Positions 26,243 to 34,583 of a stretch of 64,000 nucleotides of DNA are shown here, piece by piece. This stretch comes from Cellulosimicrobium cellulans. GTDB lineage: Bacteria; Actinomycetota; Actinomycetes; Actinomycetales; Cellulomonadaceae. The stretch's first letter is position 1. Each line of letters starts with the position of its first letter. The notes beneath the pieces were generated by a model that worked only from the letters and a program-made list of their open reading frames with translations, was not told where the DNA came from and did no database searches. The DNA is taken from assembly GCF_024124905.1 (NCBI RefSeq), contig NZ_JAMXST010000001.1, positions 1,028,165 through 1,092,164 on the forward strand, written 5' to 3'. A program made the translations under genes and the position numbers.

Positions 26243-27223
26243 CTACCAGCGCTCGGCCCCGACGAAGTTCGTGGGAGCGGGCTCGACCCCGAGCACGTCG
26301 CGCAGGACCGTGAGGTCGTAGGTGCGTTCCATCGCGAGGTGGCTCAGCGCGTACCGCGTGAGACGCGGCGGCTCAGGGCGTCGCAGCCGCCGCGCGACCG
26401 TCTCGACCGCGCCCGCGAGCGCCCATGCCGGACGGACCGGGACGGCGACGACCCGGACGTCGGTGCCGCGGCCGCGCAGCGCCGCGGTGAGCGCGTCGCG
26501 CAGCGCGACCGGCGCGGCGTCGGCGACGTTCGCGACGAGCAGCCCGCGGGGCGGCCCTCCCCCGCGGCCGGCCGCGCGGGCCGCGCCGTCGGGCAGCGCG
26601 ACGGCGGCCCGCACCGCGGCGAGGAGCGTGTCCACGTGCGTGAGCGACTGGAGCACGCGCCCGCCGCCGGGCAGGACGAGGCGCCCGCACCGCACGGCGG
26701 CCTCGACCCGCGGGAGCAGCGTCGTGTCCCCCGGGCCGTAGACGGCGTGCGGGCGCAGCACGACGACCGCGCCCCGGTCGGGGTGGTGCACGACGTCGCG
26801 GGCCAGCGCGCGCTCCGCCTCCGCCTTGGTCGTCCCGTAGGCGTCGAGGTACCGGTCGACCGGAGCCTCGTGCTCGCGGGCGCGCACGCTCGGGCGGAAC
26901 GGGTCGTACACGCTGCCGGACGACACGTGCACGAACCGCGCGCCCGGGAACGTGTCGCGCACCGCGAGCGTCCCGCCGACGTTGGTCGCGCGCGCGACGT
27001 CGGGCGCGCACCAGTCGGACACGGCGGCGCCCGCGTGCACGACGGCGTCCACCGCGGGCGGGTCGGGGAGCGGACCGGCGGTGAGGTCCCACGCGAGGTG
27101 CCGGGTGCCCGGGAGGCCCGGGTCGCGGCGGGAGGACGTCCAGACGTCGTGGCCGTCGGCGACGAGGCCGCGGGCGACCGCTCCCCCCACGAACCCCGAC
27201 GCCCCGGTGACGACGACCCTCAC
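26243..27223 (-). CDS. OleD-like NAD(P)-dependent 2-alkyl-3-oxoacid reductase (short-chain/epimerase fold)
   Basis: This is a 326-residue extended short-chain dehydrogenase. The nucleotide-binding motif GASGFVGG is at residues 7-14, and the catalytic set is SSGS (101-104), Y129 and K133 (YGTTK). OleD reduces the 2-alkyl-3-oxo acid formed by OleA to a 2-alkyl-3-hydroxy acid. The fold and context match, though other reductases share the fold. The GTG at 27223 overlaps the stop of the upstream gene by GTGA, giving tight translational coupling. It is last in the five-gene operon. No OleB alpha/beta hydrolase is present downstream. Confidence 0.75.
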   Translation of the reverse strand: MRVVVTGASGFVGGAVARGLVADGHDVWTSSRRDPGLPGTRHLAWDLTAGPLPDPPAVDAVVHAGAAVSDWCAPDVARATNVGGTLAVRDTFPGARFVHVSSGSVYDPFRPSVRAREHEAPVDRYLDAYGTTKAEAERALARDVVHHPDRGAVVVLRPHAVYGPGDTTLLPRVEAAVRCGRLVLPGGGRVLQSLTHVDTLLAAVRAAVALPDGAARAAGRGGGPPRGLLVANVADAAPVALRDALTAALRGRGTDVRVVAVPVRPAWALAGAVETVARRLRRPEPPRLTRYALSHLAMERTYDLTVLRDVLGVEPAPTNFVGAERW

Positions 27224-29034
27224 GCGACGGCACCGCGCGCGTCGCGGCCGGCGGCGGCCGGCTCGGCGGGCACGAACGGCGCGGCGGCGCGCGAGAGCGC
27301 CGCGCGGTCTGGCTTGCGCGAGCGCCCCGCGAGCGGGACGCGGTCGGCGTGCAGCACGACGTCGGGCAGCGCGTCGTGGTCGAGCACGCCCGGCAGCGCC
27401 GTGCGCACCCGCGCGACGAGCGGGTGGTCCGGGTCGAGGCCGACGTCGCCGTCGGGCCGCGCACGACGGGTCGGCGCGCCGTCGGTCACCGAACCCGCCG
27501 AGGTGCCGGTCGAGGTGCCCGTCGAGGTGCCCGTCGAGCCGACCGACGAGGTGACCACGAGCGCGACGCGCTCGTCCCCGTCCACCTGCGGCACGCCGAC
27601 GAGGACCGCCTCGCCGACGCCGTCGAGCGCCGCGACACGCGGCTCGAACAGGCCCGGGTAGATGTTGGTCGTCCCGCGGATGATCATGTCCCGCGTGCGG
27701 CCGACGAGCACGATCCTCCCCGCGTCGTCGAGCCGCGCGAGGTCGCCGGTGCGGTGCTCCGCGACCCGCGCTCCCCTGCCGCGCGCCGGGGCGTCGAGGT
27801 CGTGCAGATAGCCCGCCATGAGTGACGGCCCGGACAGCACGAGCTCGCCGACGACGTCCGCGCCGCCGTCGGCCGGGCGGTCCGCCGGGTCGCCCGGCCC
27901 GTCGTCCTCCACCGGGTCGAGGTGCGCGACCGTCCCGGGAAGCGGCAGGCCGACGAGGTCGCCGTCCCCCGGGTGCGCGAGCTTCTCCCGGGCCTCGACC
28001 ACCGCGACGGGCAGGATCTCCGTCATCCCGTACACCGCGACCCAGCCCGTGCCGGGCAGGACCCGTGTCGCGCGCGCCAGCAGGGCGCGCGTCACGGGGG
28101 CTCCGCCGACGAGCGCGACGCGCGGGCCGCGCGGTGGCACCGTCCCGGCCTCGACGGCGTCGAGCAGCGCCGTGACGTCCGCGGGCACGAGGTACGTGCC
28201 CGCGGCGCCGTCGAGCTGACGAGCGAACGTCACGACGTCGCGGCTCGGCGGGTCGGCCGGCACGGACCACGTGGCACCCGCGAGCAGTGCCGGGACGCCG
28301 AGCAGCATCTGGTCGGTGTGCACGACGTCGCCCGGCGCGAGCGCGAACACGTCCCGCAGCAGGTCGCACCCGGCGAGCAACGACCCGGCCGTGTGCACCA
28401 CGGCCTTGGGCTGCGCCGTCGTGCCGGACGTGAAGACGGTCAGGGCCTCACGGTCCGGGTCGAGCTCTGGCAGCGCCGCGCGGTCGACCGGGCCGGCGCC
28501 GAGGCGACGCGCGGCGCGCGAGCCGCGTGGCACCCCGGGGAGCCACGGCCCCGCGTGCACGTGCCGCAGCGGCAGGCTCGCGTAGTCCGGCAGGAGCAGG
28601 CCGCGCGAGCGGGCCAGACGGCGCAGCGGCCCCCGCGACACCGCGTACAGCAGCGACTCGGTCGTCGCGAGCGACGGCCCGGCAGCGCGCACGCGCGCCG
28701 TGAACAGCTCGGGCGTCGACCCGGGGTCGACGAACACGATCGTGCCGCCCGCGCGGACGACCCCGAACGCCAGCACGACGCCCTCCGGCCGGGGCCGCAC
28801 CGAGAACAGCGCCCGGTCGCCGGGCGCGAGCCCGTCCGCCGCGAGCGCCGTCGCCGTCGCCTCGACGCGGCGGGCGAGGTCGGCGTACGTGACTTCCTCG
28901 CGCACGCGCGCGCCCCGACGGCCGGGCCGCGTCCAGCGCCGGAGGGCGACGGCGTCCGCGGACGCGTGCCCGGGTGCGCCCCGCTCGAGGATCGGGCCCA
29001 GCAGGTGGCGAGCCGCGTCGTCGGCCGCGGTCAC
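27220..29034 (-). CDS. OleC-like AMP-dependent beta-lactone synthetase
   Basis: This is a 604-residue adenylate-forming enzyme. The P-loop-like motif FTSGTTAQPK is at 201-210, YGMTEILPVA at 335-344 and the ATP-binding TGD motif in HRTGDLARL near 430. The YG(A/M)TE(A/I)LPVA segment closely resembles OleC, which uses ATP to cyclise 2-alkyl-3-hydroxy acids to beta-lactones. The C-terminal domain carries an unusual low-complexity insert (near residue 500). An ordinary acyl-CoA ligase is the alternative, but the neighbours OleA and OleD support beta-lactone formation. The GTG at 29034 overlaps the P450 stop codon by GTGA. Confidence 0.8.
   Translation of the reverse strand: MTAADDAARHLLGPILERGAPGHASADAVALRRWTRPGRRGARVREEVTYADLARRVEATATALAADGLAPGDRALFSVRPRPEGVVLAFGVVRAGGTIVFVDPGSTPELFTARVRAAGPSLATTESLLYAVSRGPLRRLARSRGLLLPDYASLPLRHVHAGPWLPGVPRGSRAARRLGAGPVDRAALPELDPDREALTVFTSGTTAQPKAVVHTAGSLLAGCDLLRDVFALAPGDVVHTDQMLLGVPALLAGATWSVPADPPSRDVVTFARQLDGAAGTYLVPADVTALLDAVEAGTVPPRGPRVALVGGAPVTRALLARATRVLPGTGWVAVYGMTEILPVAVVEAREKLAHPGDGDLVGLPLPGTVAHLDPVEDDGPGDPADRPADGGADVVGELVLSGPSLMAGYLHDLDAPARGRGARVAEHRTGDLARLDDAGRIVLVGRTRDMIIRGTTNIYPGLFEPRVAALDGVGEAVLVGVPQVDGDERVALVVTSSVGSTGTSTGTSTGTSAGSVTDGAPTRRARPDGDVGLDPDHPLVARVRTALPGVLDHDALPDVVLHADRVPLAGRSRKPDRAALSRAAAPFVPAEPAAAGRDARGAVA
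27500..27547. repeat. 12-bp tandem repeat inside the OleC-like gene
   Basis: Three near-identical copies of GAGGTGCCCGTC (27500-27535), then a degenerate fourth, encode a GTST-repeat insert in the C-terminal domain. The repeat keeps the reading frame. It is a likely site of length variation. Confidence 0.85.
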
Positions 29035-30332
29035 GCCGCCTCCCCTGCCGACGCCACGGCCGACCCGGCGCCCGGGCGCGCGGACCCTTCCGGCGCGCCC
29101 ACCCGGCCGCCGGCCGCACGCACCCCGAGCGATCGGTACGCGGGGATGAGCACCCCGCGCGCGACGGCACGGTCGGTGACCTCGACGCTCCGCCCCGCCG
29201 CGGCGACGGGGCGCAGGGCGTCCAGCACCGCGTCGACCTGGGCCATGGCGAGCGGCATGCCGAGGCAGAAGTGCGGGCCGGCACCGAACCACAGGTGCCG
29301 CACGGCCGGATCGACGGGTGCGTCGGGGTCGAAGGGGCCCGCGTCCTTGCAGCAGGAGATCGTCGCGATCACGACCCGGTCCCCCGCGCGGACGCGGACG
29401 TCGCCCACGGTCGCGTCGGCGCGCACCGACCGCAGCATCGCGGGCGTGGGGGCCGTGACGCGCAGCGCCTCCTCCACGACGCGCCCGCGCAGCGCCGCGC
29501 CCTCGGGACCGGGCGGCGCGGCCAGGAGCCGGTCGAGCCAGCCCGTGTCCGCCGTGAGCGCGACGAGGCGCGGCACGAACGACTGGATCGTCTCCGTCCC
29601 GGTGAGGACGAACGCGCCGACCGCGCCCATCGCCTCGTCCTCCGAGAGCCCGAGCTCGCGCATGCGCCCCGGCACGGTCGCGGGGTCGCCGTCCCGGTAC
29701 GCGTCCCGCGCGGGAGCCGAGAGCCGGGCGAGGACGGCGCGCGCGTGCCGCACCTGCGCGGGCGTGAGGCTGCGTCGGTGCAGCCGCACCAGGCCGACCA
29801 CGGACTGCGCGGCCGTCATCGCCTCGCGCACGGCGACGTCGGTGGGCGGCAGCCCGGTCATGGCGCAGATGACCGTGCCCGCCATGGCCGCGGTCTCCGC
29901 GACGAGGTCGACGCGCGCGCCCGCCAGCAGGCGCGGCGCGAGCCCCGCGAGGACGTCCGGGACGCTGACCGCCACGAGGTCCCGCACCGCCCGCGGGGTG
30001 AAGAGCCCGGAGAGCGCGCGGCGCAGGCGCGCGTGGTCGGCACCCTCCATGTTGAGCAGCACGGACGGCCCGAGCACGGGCGTCCACAGGTCCGACGGCG
30101 ACCCCGGGCCCACCTTGGTGAACCGCTCGGTGTCGAGCAGCACGGCACGCGCGGTCGCGGCGTCGGACACGACCACCCCGATGCCGGGGACGCGCACGAC
30201 CGGGCCGCGGTGGCGCAGCGCCCGGATCGCCGGGTAGACGAGCGGGTGCGCACCGCGCTGGACGCGCTCCTCCCAGCGCATCGCCGCGGCGAGCCCGACC
30301 GGGGCCGGCGCGACCGCCGTCGTCCCCGTCAC
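29031..30332 (-). CDS. Cytochrome P450 (operon member)
   Basis: This 433-residue soluble bacterial P450 has the oxygen-binding I-helix motif TGTETI at 244-249, the ExxR motif EEALR at 287-291 and the heme Cys motif WFGAGPHFCLG with C356. Catalysis would be hydroxylation or another oxidation using an electron-transfer partner not encoded in the window. It lies between the OleC-like gene and a glycosyltransferase gene in the operon, overlapping both by four bases. A tailoring role on the olefin or beta-lactone product is inferred. The last 30 residues are Gly/Ala-rich and poorly conserved. Confidence 0.9.
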   Translation of the reverse strand: MTGTTAVAPAPVGLAAAMRWEERVQRGAHPLVYPAIRALRHRGPVVRVPGIGVVVSDAATARAVLLDTERFTKVGPGSPSDLWTPVLGPSVLLNMEGADHARLRRALSGLFTPRAVRDLVAVSVPDVLAGLAPRLLAGARVDLVAETAAMAGTVICAMTGLPPTDVAVREAMTAAQSVVGLVRLHRRSLTPAQVRHARAVLARLSAPARDAYRDGDPATVPGRMRELGLSEDEAMGAVGAFVLTGTETIQSFVPRLVALTADTGWLDRLLAAPPGPEGAALRGRVVEEALRVTAPTPAMLRSVRADATVGDVRVRAGDRVVIATISCCKDAGPFDPDAPVDPAVRHLWFGAGPHFCLGMPLAMAQVDAVLDALRPVAAAGRSVEVTDRAVARGVLIPAYRSLGVRAAGGRVGAPEGSARPGAGSAVASAGEAA

Positions 30333-31120
30333 CGGATGTCCACCACCTCGGGCCGGTACCGGTGGTCGGCGTACCAGCCGAGCGTCCGCACGAGCCCCCA
30401 CGCGTGCGCGCGGCGCGCCGACGCGAGCACGACGACCTCGCGGTGCGCGCCGTACCTCCGGGTCAGGCGCCGCACCGCGTTGACGAGCGCGCGGTCCTCG
30501 TGGACGTCCTCGATCGCGGTGCGCGGGAACCCGCCCGCGGCCTCGTAGAGCTCTGCGGTGATCGCCATGTTGCAGCCCGGCGCCATGACGTACGGGCCGA
30601 GGTAGGACGGGTCCTGGTTGCCGGGCCGGAAGCGCCCGAACGTGCTCGCCACGCTCACCGCCGCCGACAGCACCCCCTGCTGGACGCGCGAGACCGGCCG
30701 GTCGTCCGTCCGCGCCACGAGCCGGCCCGCGACGAGGTCGTGCCCGCTCGCGAACGCCGCACGCACGCGCCGGGTCCAGTCCGGCAGCGGGAGGCAGTCG
30801 GCGTCCGTGCGGGCGAGGTGCGTCGCCCCCTGCCCGATCGCCGCGCGCATCCCCGTGTCGGCCGCGGCGCCCGTGCCCTTCTGCGGCTCGTCGACCACGC
30901 GCCAGCGCGTCATGCCCCACGCCGCGGCGGTCGCGCGGACGAGGTCGCCCGTCCCGTCCGACGACCCGTTGTCGACGACGACGAGGTCGAAGTCGGTGTC
31001 CTGCTGGTCGCGCAGCGCCTCGAGCGTCGCGACGATCCCGTGCGCCTCGTCGCGCGCGGGCACGACGACCGCGAGCCGCTGCGGGCTCGCGACGTGCCGC
31101 GTGAACCGGCGCGCGGTCAC
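30329..31120 (-). CDS. GT2-family glycosyltransferase
   Basis: This is a 263-residue inverting-type glycosyltransferase of the GT-A fold. The nucleotide-sugar site begins LAVVVPARDEAHGI, followed by VVVDNGSSDGTGDLV. The DxD-type metal motif is in ARTDADCLPLPDW, and a later acidic segment (TAIEDVHEDRALV) could supply the catalytic base. No membrane segments are seen, so it is soluble. It is embedded in the Ole-like operon, with GTGA overlaps on both sides, and probably decorates its product or a related lipid. The acceptor and sugar are unknown. Confidence 0.82.
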   Translation of the reverse strand: MTARRFTRHVASPQRLAVVVPARDEAHGIVATLEALRDQQDTDFDLVVVDNGSSDGTGDLVRATAAAWGMTRWRVVDEPQKGTGAAADTGMRAAIGQGATHLARTDADCLPLPDWTRRVRAAFASGHDLVAGRLVARTDDRPVSRVQQGVLSAAVSVASTFGRFRPGNQDPSYLGPYVMAPGCNMAITAELYEAAGGFPRTAIEDVHEDRALVNAVRRLTRRYGAHREVVVLASARRAHAWGLVRTLGWYADHRYRPEVVDIR

Positions 31121-32226
31121 AGCCGCACCACCGTCGCGCCGATGCTGATGCCGCCGGCGAGCCCGACCAGCACGACGACGTCCCCCGGCCCGACCCGGCC
31201 GGTCTCCAGCGCCGTGGCCAGCTGCAGCGGGAGCGTCGCGGAGGCGACGTTGCCGTGGTCGGCGACGGTGACGAGCGTGCGGCCCGTCGGGAGGCCGAGC
31301 GCGGCGTGCACGTCGTCGAGGTACGCGACGGCGACCTGGTGGACCGCGACGAGCGCGACGTCGTCCCACCCGAGGCCCGCGCGACCCAACGCGTCGAGGA
31401 CGACGCCCGGGCCCAGCGCGAGGAACGCGTCACGCAGGCGCGACCCGTCGATCTCGAAGTAGGTCCGCTCGAGGTCGCGCGGGTGCGCGGTGCCGCCGCC
31501 CGGGAGCATGCCGACGTCCCAGTGCGTCGACTCCGCGCCGAACGCGCTCGCGAGGATGCCGCGCGGTGCGGGCGCCCCGGCGGCGTCACGCGCGTCGGCC
31601 TCCGCCGGCGTGGCGCGGCGCACGAGGACGGCCGCCCCGGCGTCGGACATCGTGTAGCCCGGCGCGGAGAGCAGGTACGTCGCGCGGTCCGGGACGTCCC
31701 AGCGCACCGCGCGCGACGGCGCCTCGCCCGACGCGATCAGGACCGTCGCGTAGCGCCCGGTGCCGATGAGCGCCTCCGCGACCTCGATCGCGTTGAGCAC
31801 CGAGTTGCACGCGTTCTTGACGTCCATCACCGGCGCGCGGACGCCGAGCTTCGCCGCGACGATGTGGCTCGTCGCGGGCTCGACCATGTCCTGGCTCGCC
31901 GACGCGAAGAGCAGCAGGTCGACGTCGTCGGTCGCCAGCCCCTCGGTCGCGAGCAGCTTCTCCGCGGCCGCGACCGCGAGGTCGGACGCGTCCCAGTCGT
32001 CCGGGAGCACGTGCACCTGCCGCACGCCCGTGAGGCGCGCAACCATCGGCACCCGCGGCGCCGCGCCCGGGTTGCGCTCCGCGAGGGCGCGCTCCGCGTC
32101 GCGCACGTCGACCGTGCGCTCGGGCAGGTGCACCCCGACCGCGGCGAGCACCGCCGTCGGGGGTGCGAGGGGCGGGCGGGACGCCGTCCCGGCGGGGTTC
32201 ACTGGCACGCGCGACACAGTAGCCAA
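31117..32226 (-). CDS. OleA-like ketoacyl synthase III (thiolase fold, head-to-head condensation)
   Basis: This 369-residue thiolase-superfamily enzyme carries the catalytic triad C140 (MDVKNACNSVLNA), H296 (VALVAVHQVAV) and N326 (VADHGNVASATL). Where FabH has a Phe, this protein has a Glu (E116, in SQDMVEPATSH). That Glu is the hallmark OleA residue that promotes condensation of two acyl-CoAs into a 2-alkyl-3-oxo acid. It opens the operon. The start is uncertain: TTG at 32226 with a GGAG element is used, but downstream GTG codons are possible. A divergent P450 gene starts 111 bp away. Confidence 0.8.
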   Translation of the reverse strand: MATVSRVPVNPAGTASRPPLAPPTAVLAAVGVHLPERTVDVRDAERALAERNPGAAPRVPMVARLTGVRQVHVLPDDWDASDLAVAAAEKLLATEGLATDDVDLLLFASASQDMVEPATSHIVAAKLGVRAPVMDVKNACNSVLNAIEVAEALIGTGRYATVLIASGEAPSRAVRWDVPDRATYLLSAPGYTMSDAGAAVLVRRATPAEADARDAAGAPAPRGILASAFGAESTHWDVGMLPGGGTAHPRDLERTYFEIDGSRLRDAFLALGPGVVLDALGRAGLGWDDVALVAVHQVAVAYLDDVHAALGLPTGRTLVTVADHGNVASATLPLQLATALETGRVGPGDVVVLVGLAGGISIGATVVRL

Positions 32227-32336
32227 GCAGACCCGCTCCGACGGTGGTCGTCCACAGGATCCGATGGGGTGAACTGCCCATCCCCAGATCGCGGCGTGCC
32301 CGCCCGGAGCCGCCGCGTGTGCGCCACACTGACCCG

Positions 32337-33656
32337 GTGACTGCGACCACGACCGCGCCGGTGACCACCCGCGAGCGACGCCGCGCCCTGCCCACGACCC
32401 GGCGCGAGCTGCAGGTGCTGGCCGCCGCGCGGCCCGCGATGGCCGGCGTCCTGCTCGCGGGCGGGGCGCTCGCCGGGGCGCGCGCGGGCGGCGGTCTGCG
32501 CAAGTTCCCGGGGCTCGGCTGGGTGACCGCGGACCCGACGGTCGGACGGCGGATCCTCACCGACCACCGGCACTTCACGATCGTCGGGGAGGGCGGGGTC
32601 GGGCACCTGTGGGCGCAGATCCTCGGCGACTGGGTGCTCGACCTGTTCGACGGCCCGGGCCACCACGACCTGCGCACGCGCTCGCGCGAGCTCTTCACCG
32701 AGGCGAGCGCCGCGGCGCTCGTCGACGGCGCGTGGTCCGTCGCCCTCGACGACGCGAGGCGGACCCTCGCGGCGGGCGGGACGGTCGACGTCGGCCGGCT
32801 GGCTCGCGTGCTGGTGGGACGGATGATGATCTCCCTGCTCGGCATCCCGACGCACGGCGGCGCGGCCGCCCCCGACGGCGGGTCCGCCGTCGTCCCGGGC
32901 GACGACGACGCGCTCACCGCCTTCGCGACGGGCGAGCGCCTCGCGTCGATCGCGCTCGGCAGCGCGGGCTCGACGTACCTCTCGCCGGAGCAGGTCGCGG
33001 CGGCGCAGGAGATCGTCGCCGAGCTGACCCGGGGCGTGCCCGACGGCTGGCGGCACGCCCCCGCCGACCGCCTGCTCGGCCGGTGCCGCGAGCTCGGCCT
33101 CGGGCTGGAGGAGACCACGGGGCTCGCGAGCCTGCTCATGGTCGCAGGCACGGAGACGTCGGCGTCCGCGATGGCCCGCACGACCGCGCTCCTCGTCGAC
33201 ACGGGCGAGCAGCACCGCCTGCTGCGCCTCATGGCCGACGAGCGCGCGCACCCCGTCGAGCGCGCCGCGGGCGAGCCCGACGCCGTGGAGAACGCGGTGC
33301 GCGAGGGCCTGCGCGTGACCAGCCCGGCGTCGGTCATCGGGCGCGGCGTCTCCGCGGACGTCGAGGTCGCGGGGCGCACGCTGCGCGCCGGGGAGCGCGT
33401 CATGATCCTCACGTGGGCCGCGAACGTCGCCGCCGGGCCGTTCCGCGCCGACCGCCCCTATGTGCGCGAGACGCGCCAGCTCTGGTTCGGCGCGGGCCGC
33501 CACCTGTGCCTCGGGGCGGCGCTCGCACGCGCCGAGATCGCCGCGCTGCTGCACGCGTTGTGGGACGACGGCGTGCCGCTGCGAGTCGTGTCCCGCCGGG
33601 CGAAGCGGCGCGTGCTCGTGCCGGGGTACGACGAGCTTGTCGTCGCGCGCGCCTGA
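32337..33656 (+). CDS. Cytochrome P450 (divergent from Ole-like operon)
   Basis: This is a 439-residue P450 with the I-helix motif AGTETS near 270-275, ExxR motif EGLR at 323-326 and heme Cys motif LWFGAGRHLCLG with C391. A basic N-terminal tail with TTRRELQVLAAARPAM precedes a hydrophobic segment (MAGVLLAGGALAGARAGGG). It may be membrane-proximal. It differs from the operon P450 and shares the 111-bp divergent promoter region with the OleA-like gene. That suggests co-regulation and a role in the same pathway. The GTG at 32337 is the first reasonable start after the gap. Confidence 0.9.
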   Translation: MTATTTAPVTTRERRRALPTTRRELQVLAAARPAMAGVLLAGGALAGARAGGGLRKFPGLGWVTADPTVGRRILTDHRHFTIVGEGGVGHLWAQILGDWVLDLFDGPGHHDLRTRSRELFTEASAAALVDGAWSVALDDARRTLAAGGTVDVGRLARVLVGRMMISLLGIPTHGGAAAPDGGSAVVPGDDDALTAFATGERLASIALGSAGSTYLSPEQVAAAQEIVAELTRGVPDGWRHAPADRLLGRCRELGLGLEETTGLASLLMVAGTETSASAMARTTALLVDTGEQHRLLRLMADERAHPVERAAGEPDAVENAVREGLRVTSPASVIGRGVSADVEVAGRTLRAGERVMILTWAANVAAGPFRADRPYVRETRQLWFGAGRHLCLGAALARAEIAALLHALWDDGVPLRVVSRRAKRRVLVPGYDELVVARA

Positions 33657-33693
33657 CGCGGCGAGGCCGGGCCGCGCCACGCGGCGCCGGGCG

Positions 33694-34512
33694 TCAGCCC
33701 TGGGGCGTCACGCTCCACGTGCCCGCGGTCTTCACGGCCAGGACGCCGGGCAGCACCAGGTCGAACGTCTCGGTGAACGCCTCGGTGTCGCCGAACACGC
33801 GCGACGCCTCGCGCGTGACGCCGAAGTACCGGCCCTGGAACGAGTCCTCCGGGCCGGCGGGCGTCCACGCGACCTCGGCGCTCGTCGCGGTGCCGTCCAG
33901 CCGCAGGACGGTCGAGCCGGTGCCCGACTGCGCTCCCGTCACGGGCGGCAGGTCGTTCCAGCTCTCGAGCCGCACCGACCAGTCCCCCGGGGTCTCGAGC
34001 CAGATCGACTGCTGCGGCGCGGAGTCCTCGAACACGTCCATGAGGTAGGAGCCCGTCGCCTCGCCGAGGGTGCCGGGGTACGGGGTGACGTCCGTGGGCG
34101 CCATGAACGCGCGCGCCCCGGCGCAGTCGCCGCAGTCGAGGTGCACGACGACGGCGAACTCGCCGTCGCGCACGAACGACACCGCCGCGCTCCCCGTACC
34201 GCTCACGACGGCGGGCGCCCCGGCGGCGACCGTGCCGGCGTCGACCGCCTGCGCGGGCGGCTCCGACGGCCGGTCCGCGAGCGGGTCGTCCGCGTCGGCG
34301 GCCGCGTCCGTCGGCTCGTCGGTCGCGCCCGCCGCGTCGTCGGGCTCCGCCGACGGGGTCGGGGTCGCGGCCGACGTCGTCGGTCGCGGGCCCGGCTCGG
34401 CACCGGTCGAGCACGCGCCGAGCACAACGACGCAGGCCGCGGCGACGAGGAGCGGCACGACGGCGGGGGCGGGCCTCCGGCGACGCGGGGAGCTCACAGG
34501 ACCGGTTCTCAT
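33694..34512 (-). CDS. Lipoprotein of unknown function
   Basis: This is a 272-residue secreted protein. The N-terminus has a basic region, a hydrophobic helix (AVVPLLVAAACVVVLGA) and a lipobox LGAC with the acylated Cys near residue 34. A Pro/Thr/Ala/Asp-rich linker follows to about residue 90. The C-terminal part includes HLDCGDCAGARAFMAP (two closely spaced Cys) and several beta-rich stretches. No known domain is recognised. It converges with the divergent P450 gene and is otherwise isolated. It is probably anchored on the outer side of the membrane. Confidence 0.8.
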   Translation of the reverse strand: MRTGPVSSPRRRRPAPAVVPLLVAAACVVVLGACSTGAEPGPRPTTSAATPTPSAEPDDAAGATDEPTDAAADADDPLADRPSEPPAQAVDAGTVAAGAPAVVSGTGSAAVSFVRDGEFAVVVHLDCGDCAGARAFMAPTDVTPYPGTLGEATGSYLMDVFEDSAPQQSIWLETPGDWSVRLESWNDLPPVTGAQSGTGSTVLRLDGTATSAEVAWTPAGPEDSFQGRYFGVTREASRVFGDTEAFTETFDLVLPGVLAVKTAGTWSVTPQG

Positions 34513-34583
34513 GGGACCAGGGTCTCAGGCGCGCCCGGCCCCGGTCGCAGGCGTCTCACCGGTGCGGCGGCACGGGTGGACGG

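Noticed and set aside
26243..27223. Polyketide or nonribosomal peptide cluster
   Set aside because: No carrier protein, ketosynthase module or condensation domain is present; the thiolase, ligase and reductase fit the Ole pathway better.
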